Shown here: piece by piece, positions 59,074 through 64,000 of the stretch | Position numbering within the stretch: position 1 is the first letter of the stretch | Layout of the letters: every line of letters begins with the position of its first letter | NCBI GenBank assembly: GCA_016713875.1 | Contig: JADJOI010000003.1 | Coordinates: 2,294,001 to 2,358,000 of the forward strand | Reading direction: 5' to 3' | From: Flavobacteriales bacterium | GTDB lineage: Bacteria; Bacteroidota; Bacteroidia; Flavobacteriales_F; PHOS-HE28 | Length of the DNA stretch: 64,000 nucleotides | Made by a program: the position numbers and the translations under genes | Notes under the pieces: model-generated | The model's database searches: none | Told to the model about the DNA's origin: nothing | The model's input: the letters and a program-made list of their open reading frames with translations, nothing else

Positions 59074-60171
59074 TCAGACCTTCTGACTCTGTCCGTGCAT
59101 CATCAAATAGGCCTTCAGGAATTCATCGATCTCGCCGTTCAACACGTCGTCCACGCTGCTGGTCTCGTGCTCCGTGCGCACGTCCTTCACCAGCTTGTAG
59201 GGCTGTAGCACGTAGTTGCGGATCTGGCTGCCCCACTCGATCTTCTTCTTGCCCGCTTCGATCTCGCTACGCTTGCTGCGCCGCCGCTCCAGCTCGGCTT
59301 CATACAGCTGTGACTTGAGCAACTGCAGCGCCTTGTTCTTGTTCTCCAGCTGACTGCGTGTCTCGGTGTTCTCGATGATGATGCCCGTGGGCGCGTGACG
59401 CAGGCGCACGCCGGTCTCCACCTTGTTCACGTTCTGTCCGCCCGCACCGCCGCTCCGGAAGGTGTCCCAGGTGATGTCGCTGGGGTTGATGTCGATCTCG
59501 ATGCTCTCGTCCACCAGCGGGTACACATAGACGCTTACGAAGCTGGTGTGGCGACGCGCGTTGCTGTCGAAGGGGCTGATGCGCACCAGGCGGTGCACCC
59601 CGTTCTCGCCCTTGAGCATGCCGAAGGCGAACTCGCCGTCCACCTCCATGGTGGCCTGCTTGATGCCCGCAGCCTCTCCGTCCTGGTAGTCGAGCACCCG
59701 CGCGGCGTAGCCGTTCTTCTCGGCCCACATGCGGTACATGCGCAGCAGCATCAGGGCCCAGTCGTTGCTCTCGGTGCCACCAGCGCCGCTGGTGATCTGC
59801 ACCACGGCGCTGAGGGGGTCCTCCTCGGCGCTGAGCATGTTCTTGAACTCAAGCTCCTCCAGTTCATGCGCGGCCTTGGCGAACTGGGCCTCCAGCTCCT
59901 GTTCGCTCACCTCCTTGGCCTTGAAGAAGTCGAACATCACCTCCACATCGTCCAGTTCCCGCTTCACCCCCTCGTACAGCTCCACCCACCGCTTGAGCTC
60001 GCGGATCTTCTTCATGGTGGCCTGGGCCTTCTTCTGGTCGTTCCAGAAGTCGGGGTCGTGGGTGTACTTCTCCTCCTCGAGGATGAGCCCGCGCTTGTCC
60101 TCGATGGCGAGGTAGCCCTTGAGGGCCTCGAGCCGCTCGCGGAGCGCGTCGATCTTGTCGATGGTGATCAT
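59074..60171 (-). CDS. prfB: Peptide chain release factor 2
   Basis: 365 residues. It recognises UAA and UGA and releases the finished peptide. The codon-reading SPF motif is in VRISPFDSNARRH, and the catalytic GGQ is in RSGGAGGQNVNKVETGVRL. The N-terminal coiled coil (LRERLEALKGYLAIEDKRG) is continuous: the programmed +1 frameshift of many prfB genes, with its in-frame TGA after CTT, is absent. ATG 60171 follows the box TAATTTCG (60195-60188) by 16 bases. Confidence 0.95.
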   Translation of the reverse strand: MITIDKIDALRERLEALKGYLAIEDKRGLILEEEKYTHDPDFWNDQKKAQATMKKIRELKRWVELYEGVKRELDDVEVMFDFFKAKEVSEQELEAQFAKAAHELEELEFKNMLSAEEDPLSAVVQITSGAGGTESNDWALMLLRMYRMWAEKNGYAARVLDYQDGEAAGIKQATMEVDGEFAFGMLKGENGVHRLVRISPFDSNARRHTSFVSVYVYPLVDESIEIDINPSDITWDTFRSGGAGGQNVNKVETGVRLRHAPTGIIIENTETRSQLENKNKALQLLKSQLYEAELERRRSKRSEIEAGKKKIEWGSQIRNYVLQPYKLVKDVRTEHETSSVDDVLNGEIDEFLKAYLMMHGQSQKV

Positions 60172-60187
60172 CCGGATGAAGCGGCCG

Positions 60188-60195
60188 CGAAATTA
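60188..60195 (-). promoter_or_regulatory. -7-like box TAATTTCG of prfB
   Basis: TAATTTCG fits TAnnTTYG, 16 bases before ATG 60171. Confidence 0.45.
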
Positions 60196-60217
60196 CGCCT
60201 TGCGCCGCAGGCCCGGA

Positions 60218-61786
60218 CTAAAGGGGGATGTCCTTGCCCGAGGCATCGACCACCCGGAAGTCGAGGTATTGGCTGGAGCCCTCGCCCACCACCTTGACCC
60301 ACTTGCGCCAGCGCCACCACCAGCGGTGCTGCACGCTGGGCAGGCCCTTGGTAAGGTAGGCGGCGATGAAAGGGTGCACCCGCAGGGTGAGGCCGCTCAT
60401 GTCCTTCTCCACGAGCAGGTGGTTCAGGGCGTTCTCAATGCCGTCGATGATCAGCACAGGAGCCCCCACCTCACCGCTGCCGCCGCAGGTGGGGCAGCTC
60501 TCGGTGGTATCGATCTCGGTCTCAGGACGCACGCGCTGGCGGGTGAGCTCGATCACCCCGAAGCGGGAGGGCGGAAGCACGTTGTGCTTCGCCTTGTCAT
60601 CGGCCATGGCATCCTTCAGGGCCTTGTGCAGCTCGCGCCGGTTGTTGGCGTCGTACAGGTCGATGAAGTCGATGGCGATGATGCCGCCCATGTCGCGCAG
60701 GCGCAGCAGCCGGGCGATCTCGCGGGCCGCCTCCACGTTGATGTCCAGAGCGTTCTTCTCCTGGTCCTGATTGCCGCCCTTGCGCGCGCCACTGTTCACG
60801 TCGATGACGTGCATGGCCTCGGTCTTCTCGATGATCAGGTAGGCCCCGCTGGGCAGCATCACCTGCTTGCCGAAGGCCTGCTTGATCTGCTTGTTGACCC
60901 CGAACTGGTCGAAGATGTCCAGTTTGCCCTTGTAGGCCTTGACGATGCCGGCCTTTTCGGGGGCGATACGTTCCAGGGTCTGCCGCACCTCGTCCGTCAG
61001 GGCCTCGTCATTGACATGGATGCTGGTGAAGTCCTTGTTGAGGAGGTCGCGCAGCACGGCGCTGGTGCGGTCGATCTCGCCCAGCACGCGCTTGGGCGGG
61101 ATGGCGTTCCGCAGGTTGTGGAAGCAGGTGTCCCAGCGCTGGAGCAGGTTCTTCAGGTCGGCCTCCAGGTCCTCGGTACGCTTGTTCTCGGCGTTGGTGC
61201 GGATGATGACGCCGTGGTTGGCCGGGCGGATCCGCTGCATCAGGTCCTTGAGCCTCCGGCGTTCCTCCTCGTCCTTGATGCGCGTGGAGATGCTCACCTT
61301 GTTGGTGAAGGGCACCAGCACCATGTAGCGGCCGGCGAGGGTGACCTCGGCGGTGAGGCGGGGACCCTTGGTGCTGATGGGCTCCTTGGCGATCTGCACC
61401 AGCACGCTCTGGCTGGCACTGACCACCTCGGCGATCTTGCCGTCCTTGTGGATGTCGGGGTCCAGCTTCCACCCCGCGAGGTCGCTGGAGGTGATGGTGC
61501 CGCTGACGGCCCCCTTGGCGAACTTGAAGCTGTTGCGGTACTGCGGACCGAGGTCGAAGTAGTGAAGGAAGGCGTCCTTCTCGTGCCCCACGTCCACGAA
61601 GGCGGCGTTGAGGCCGGGGGCCACCTTGCGCACCTTGGCCAGGTGGATGTCGCCGACGGTGAACCCGCGTTCGGTGCGCTCGCGATGGAGCTCCATGAGC
61701 ACGGGGTGCTGCCGCCCGGGCACCGTGCGGAGCAGGGCGAGGGCGACCTCACCGGCCGAGGAGCGGATGACGAGATCGACGCTCAC
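60218..61786 (-). CDS. rng: Ribonuclease E/G family endoribonuclease
   Basis: 522 residues. N-terminal S1-like part (ERGFTVGDIHLAKVRKVAPGLNAAFVDVGHEKDAFLHY), an RNase H-like/5'-sensor region (VQIAKEPISTKGPRLTAEV), and the catalytic acidic motifs VIDVNSGARKG and MGGIIAIDFIDLYDANNR. The zinc-link CPTCGG comes near the end, as in RNase G. It lacks the long RNase E scaffold tail. It processes rRNA and mRNA. Fourth gene of the HU-TPR-COX24 run, 109 bases after the small peptide gene, and a hallmark of Bacteroidota gene order next to mutY. Confidence 0.94.
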   Translation of the reverse strand: MSVDLVIRSSAGEVALALLRTVPGRQHPVLMELHRERTERGFTVGDIHLAKVRKVAPGLNAAFVDVGHEKDAFLHYFDLGPQYRNSFKFAKGAVSGTITSSDLAGWKLDPDIHKDGKIAEVVSASQSVLVQIAKEPISTKGPRLTAEVTLAGRYMVLVPFTNKVSISTRIKDEEERRRLKDLMQRIRPANHGVIIRTNAENKRTEDLEADLKNLLQRWDTCFHNLRNAIPPKRVLGEIDRTSAVLRDLLNKDFTSIHVNDEALTDEVRQTLERIAPEKAGIVKAYKGKLDIFDQFGVNKQIKQAFGKQVMLPSGAYLIIEKTEAMHVIDVNSGARKGGNQDQEKNALDINVEAAREIARLLRLRDMGGIIAIDFIDLYDANNRRELHKALKDAMADDKAKHNVLPPSRFGVIELTRQRVRPETEIDTTESCPTCGGSGEVGAPVLIIDGIENALNHLLVEKDMSGLTLRVHPFIAAYLTKGLPSVQHRWWWRWRKWVKVVGEGSSQYLDFRVVDASGKDIPL

Positions 61787-61895
61787 CGGAGGAGTGATGT
61801 AGGGGGTTCGGGCACGATCCTGAGGGATGTGCGCAGCCGACGCCGACCGGGCGCGTGCCGCTCAGGGCACGGCCCCGGCGCTCAGCTGAAGCGTC

Positions 61896-61991
61896 CTACC
61901 GGAGCTTCTTCTTGTGGCGGTTCTTCCGCAGGCGCTTCTTGCGCTTGTGGGTGGCCATCTTGTGGCGCTTCCGCTTCTTACCGCAGGGCAT
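61896..61991 (-). CDS. 31-residue AURKAIP1/COX24-domain (mS38-like) ribosomal peptide
   Basis: Very short gene encoding a highly basic peptide: MPCGKKRKRHKMATHKRKK at the start, then RLRKNRHKKKLR and TAG. The pattern KRKRHKMxxHKxKKRLRKxR is the COX24/AURKAIP1 signature of mitochondrial mS38 and its small bacterial counterparts, which bind the small ribosomal subunit. In Bacteroidota it is commonly about 30 residues with this sequence. The ATG overlaps the end of the TPR gene by 14 bases, so it is translated from the same operon mRNA. It is easily missed because of its size. Confidence 0.88.
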   Translation of the reverse strand: MPCGKKRKRHKMATHKRKKRLRKNRHKKKLR

Positions 61992-62499
61992 GGTCCTGTT
62001 CGTCTAGGTTGATCCTCAATTCCTCCAATGCCTTGTCCGTGGCCTTTTGGGCCTCGGGGTCGGGCGTCAATTGCCTGTATCGTGTCAACGCTTCGATGGC
62101 CGGCAGGATGCTGTCCATCATCGCGTAGCTCTGCCCCAGCATGGACCACGCTTCGGGGAGCGTGCCGGCCGTGTCCAGCTCCACCACCTTGCGGAAGCGG
62201 GCCGCGGCCTTGTCCACCTGCCCGCTCTGCAGGCTGAAGAGGCCCAGGTGCCAGTGCACCTCGGGCCGCTCCGGATGCTCCTCGGCCAGCTGGCGGAGCA
62301 GCATGATGCCCTGCATGGGCTCCTGGCCGTTCACCAAGGCCACCGCCTCATCGAGGCGGCGTTGCAGGTCATCCGGCGCCGGTGCCGCCTGTTCAGGGAC
62401 GGGCGCCGTGCGCGGTGTGCGGGGCAGCAGGAATAAAAGAACGACCACCGTCAACGCCCCGGCCACGGCCAGGTAGTGGACGGTGCCCCAACGCCTCAT
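61978..62499 (-). CDS. Membrane-anchored TPR protein
   Basis: 173 residues. A short cytosolic start, one membrane helix (about 8-25, YLAVAGALTVVVLLFLL), then an Ala/Pro linker and two to three TPR-like helical repeats (EVHWHLGLFSLQSGQVDKAAARFRKVVEL, EAWSMLGQSYAMMDSILPAIEALTRYRQL). It probably acts as an envelope scaffold with the repeats in the periplasm. The start overlaps the HU stop (ATGA), so the expression of both is linked. Confidence 0.82.
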   Translation of the reverse strand: MRRWGTVHYLAVAGALTVVVLLFLLPRTPRTAPVPEQAAPAPDDLQRRLDEAVALVNGQEPMQGIMLLRQLAEEHPERPEVHWHLGLFSLQSGQVDKAAARFRKVVELDTAGTLPEAWSMLGQSYAMMDSILPAIEALTRYRQLTPDPEAQKATDKALEELRINLDEQDHALR

Positions 62500-62786
62500 C
62501 CCTTGGCCGGGCGGTTCTTCACCCGGTCAACGAAGACGTCCGCCGGCTTGAAGGCGGGCACATCGTGGGCAGGGATGACGATGGTGGTGTTCTGGCTCAG
62601 GATGCGGCCGGTCTTCTGCGCCCGGTGCTTCACCACGAAGCTGCCGAAACCGCGCAGATGCACGTCCTCACCCTTCTCCAAGCTGGCCTTCACCTCTTCC
62701 ATGAAGGCCTCGATGGTCACAAGCACGGCGTTCCGCTCGATCCCGGTACGCTTCGAGATGATGCCGACCAGCTCTGCCTTCGTCAT
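62496..62786 (-). CDS. HU/IHF-family DNA-binding protein
   Basis: 96 residues. Histone-like protein that bends and compacts DNA. It starts MTKAELVGIISKRTGIERNAV and carries the family signature GFGSFVVKHRAQKTGRILSQNTTIVIPAHDVPAFKPAD. ATG 62786 was chosen because HU homology starts there and because the -7 box TATCTTTG (62817-62810) lies 23 bases upstream, inside the longer open frame. First gene of the operon. Confidence 0.93.
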   Translation of the reverse strand: MTKAELVGIISKRTGIERNAVLVTIEAFMEEVKASLEKGEDVHLRGFGSFVVKHRAQKTGRILSQNTTIVIPAHDVPAFKPADVFVDRVKNRPAKG

Positions 62787-62809
62787 GCCCTTCAGACTTT
62801 TTGGGGGCG

Positions 62810-62817
62810 CAAAGATA
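62810..62817 (-). promoter_or_regulatory. -7 box TATCTTTG of the HU operon
   Basis: Perfect TAnnTTTG on the minus strand. It fixes the HU start and lies back to back with the mutY box. Confidence 0.7.
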
Positions 62818-62841
62818 GGGTTCTTTCCATACCGCGCAATG

Positions 62842-62849
62842 CATCTTTG
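62842..62849 (+). promoter_or_regulatory. -7 box CATCTTTG of mutY
   Basis: CATCTTTG, the same variant as before purS, seven bases before the ATG at 62857. It excludes the longer open frame upstream. Confidence 0.55.
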
Positions 62850-62856
62850 TGCTTGG

Positions 62857-63924
62857 ATGTCAAGCCGTTCTTGGTTCAGCAAGGCCCTGCGCGGCTGGTA
62901 CGCCGCCGGCCACCGCGACCTGCCCTGGCGCCGCACGCGCGACCCGTACCGCATCTGGCTCAGCGAGGTCATCCTCCAACAGACCCGGATCGACCAGGGT
63001 ACGGCCTATTACGAGCGCTTCGTGGAGCAGTACCCCACGGTGCAACAACTGGCCTCCGCACCGGATGACGACGTGATGCGGCTCTGGCAGGGCCTGGGCT
63101 ACTACAGCCGCGCGCGCAATCTGTTGCAAGCCGCCCGGTCCGTGGTGACCGACCACGGGGGGCGTTTCCCCGATACGGTGGATGACTTGCGCGCGCTGAA
63201 GGGCGTGGGCGACTACACCGCAGCCGCCATCGCCTCCATCGCCTTCGACCGTCCGGCGGCCGTGGTCGACGGCAATGTGTACCGTGTCCTGGCCCGGGTC
63301 GTCGGCATCAGCACCCCCATCGATCCCACAGCGGGGCGTCGGGCGTTCGCCGCCTTGGCCGACGACCTGCTCGACGCGGCTCACCCCGGCGACCACAACC
63401 AGGCTGTGATGGAGCTGGGGGCCACCGTGTGCCTGCCACGCGCTCCGCGCTGTGGTGAATGTCCCGTGGCCTCCCGGTGCGTCGCCCGGCGCGAGGACCG
63501 CATCGGCGAGCTCCCCGTCAAGGCCGGACGCACCACTGTTCGCGAGCGCCATTTCAACTACCTGTGCATCGACGTGGAGGGCGGCCTGGTGCTCCGCAAG
63601 CGCGAGGGCCGGGACATCTGGCAGGGGCTCTACGAACCGCCGCTGCTGGAATCGGAGGCCCCGTTGGAACTGGCCGGATTCCGCGAGGCCCTGCACGACC
63701 GGCTGGGTGCGGGTTGGGACGTGACCGGCCGGAACGGCCCTGTCCGCCACGTCCTGAGCCACCAGGTGCTGCATGCGCGGTTCTGGTCGGTGACCCCCCC
63801 ACGGACCTTTGTGTCTCCGCCCGATTGGCGCTTCGTGCCCGCCAACGAGCTGGATCGGTTCGCCGTGCCCCGACCGATCGAGCGCTACCTCCTTCAACGA
63901 CGCTCGAAGGACCTGTTCGCCTGA
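62857..63924 (+). CDS. mutY: A/G-specific adenine glycosylase
   Basis: 355 residues. It removes adenine mispaired with 8-oxoguanine. Motifs: LPWRRTRDPYRIWLSEVILQQTRI (catalytic Glu), the helix-hairpin-helix LKGVGDYTAAAIASIAF, VVDGNVYRVLAR (catalytic Asp) and the 4Fe-4S ligands C-x6-C-x2-C-x5-C in CLPRAPRCGECPVASRC. The C-terminal NUDIX-like domain that senses 8-oxoG follows (FNYLCIDVEGGLVLRKREG, IWQGLYEPPLLE). ATG 62857 was chosen by homology and by the -7 box. It is divergent from the HU operon. Confidence 0.94.
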   Translation: MSSRSWFSKALRGWYAAGHRDLPWRRTRDPYRIWLSEVILQQTRIDQGTAYYERFVEQYPTVQQLASAPDDDVMRLWQGLGYYSRARNLLQAARSVVTDHGGRFPDTVDDLRALKGVGDYTAAAIASIAFDRPAAVVDGNVYRVLARVVGISTPIDPTAGRRAFAALADDLLDAAHPGDHNQAVMELGATVCLPRAPRCGECPVASRCVARREDRIGELPVKAGRTTVRERHFNYLCIDVEGGLVLRKREGRDIWQGLYEPPLLESEAPLELAGFREALHDRLGAGWDVTGRNGPVRHVLSHQVLHARFWSVTPPRTFVSPPDWRFVPANELDRFAVPRPIERYLLQRRSKDLFA

Positions 63925-63966
63925 GGACAGTTTTCCACGATCCCGGGGTGACCGGACCCGCGGGGT

Positions 63967-63974
63967 TACCTTTG
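63967..63974 (+). promoter_or_regulatory. -7 box TACCTTTG before the gene at the window edge
   Basis: Perfect TAnnTTTG 20 bases before the ATG at 63995. Confidence 0.6.
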
Positions 63975-63994
63975 GGCATCTTCCACCCCATACC

Positions 63995-64000
63995 ATGTCC
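63995..64000 (+). CDS. Start of a gene cut by the window edge (only Met-Ser visible)
   Basis: ATG TCC preceded by a perfect -7 box. In Bacteroidota the gene after mutY is often ssb (single-stranded DNA-binding protein), which would fit, but two codons cannot show it. Confidence 0.4.

Noticed and set aside
60090..60171. Programmed frameshift in prfB
   Set aside because: No CTTTGA-type slip site or in-frame TGA is present. The N-terminus is continuous.

Overview
The window looks like chromosomal DNA of a GC-rich member of the Bacteroidota. The evidence is a type IX secretion (T9SS) pair (PorU2-type sortase and PorV/PorQ barrel), a tandem array of secreted proteins with T9SS-type C-terminal domains, a DUF5686 outer-membrane protein, and promoters built around the Bacteroidota -7 box TAnnTTTG with almost no Shine-Dalgarno signals. 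Codon third positions are strongly G/C. The flavobacterial-like gene order HU / Rne-Rng / MutY supports Flavobacteriales or a near relative, but the exact lineage is inference. I saw no tRNA, rRNA, CRISPR array, prophage or transposase. Coding density is very high and no gap exceeds 300 bases. The two largest gaps (51880-52090 and 52580-52862) hold gene remnants.

Layout. 1-4295: T9SS sortase and barrel, minus strand. 4408-5557: phosphatidylserine synthase and purS. 5658-9716: lptB, a DUF5686 protein and tatC, minus strand. 9928-12497: recQ and a small unknown gene. 12501-17329: M20 amidohydrolase, half-size TauE and a 1083-residue propeller/barrel protein, minus strand. 17401-22501: an MBL hydrolase, an unknown exported protein and a giant VCBS/ASPIC lipoprotein. 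22498-25288: kynurenine monooxygenase and kynureninase. 25341-29834: two unknown genes and gcvP. 30038-37705: four secreted T9SS cargo proteins in tandem, separated by strong hairpins. 37755-39255: an Mla-type lipid transporter whose ATPase gene carries a one-base frameshift. 39340-43418: small lipoprotein, SprT-like protein, manC, a broken extradiol dioxygenase and RNase D.

The most unusual part is 43421-56917, a sulfur island. It holds an ArsR-type regulator with candidate sensor cysteines, TauE, a CstB-like persulfide dioxygenase-rhodanese, two YeeE/YedE half transporters, a TsdA-like dihaem cytochrome, a SoxB-like hydrolase, SulP, DsrE, an OprD-type porin, two rhodaneses and a thioredoxin. 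No SoxXA, SoxYZ or SoxCD is present. Three of its promoters carry a GTGA-N6-TCAC palindrome at the same distance (29.5-30.5 bases) upstream of the -7 box, the class II position expected for a Crp/Fnr-family activator. In its middle (50.2-53.7 kb) a soxB-sulP unit has been duplicated and has decayed: two extra soxB 3' tails, a second sulP 5' end fused in frame to a dicluster ferredoxin end, and an extra copy of the palindrome.

56914-64000: an exported acetolactate-decarboxylase-like protein, fumC, prfB, then the operon HU - TPR protein - 31-residue COX24/mS38-like ribosomal peptide - rng, with mutY divergent and the first two codons of another gene at the edge. Many -7 boxes lie only 4-10 bases from the start codon, which predicts leaderless mRNAs and fixes many starts.
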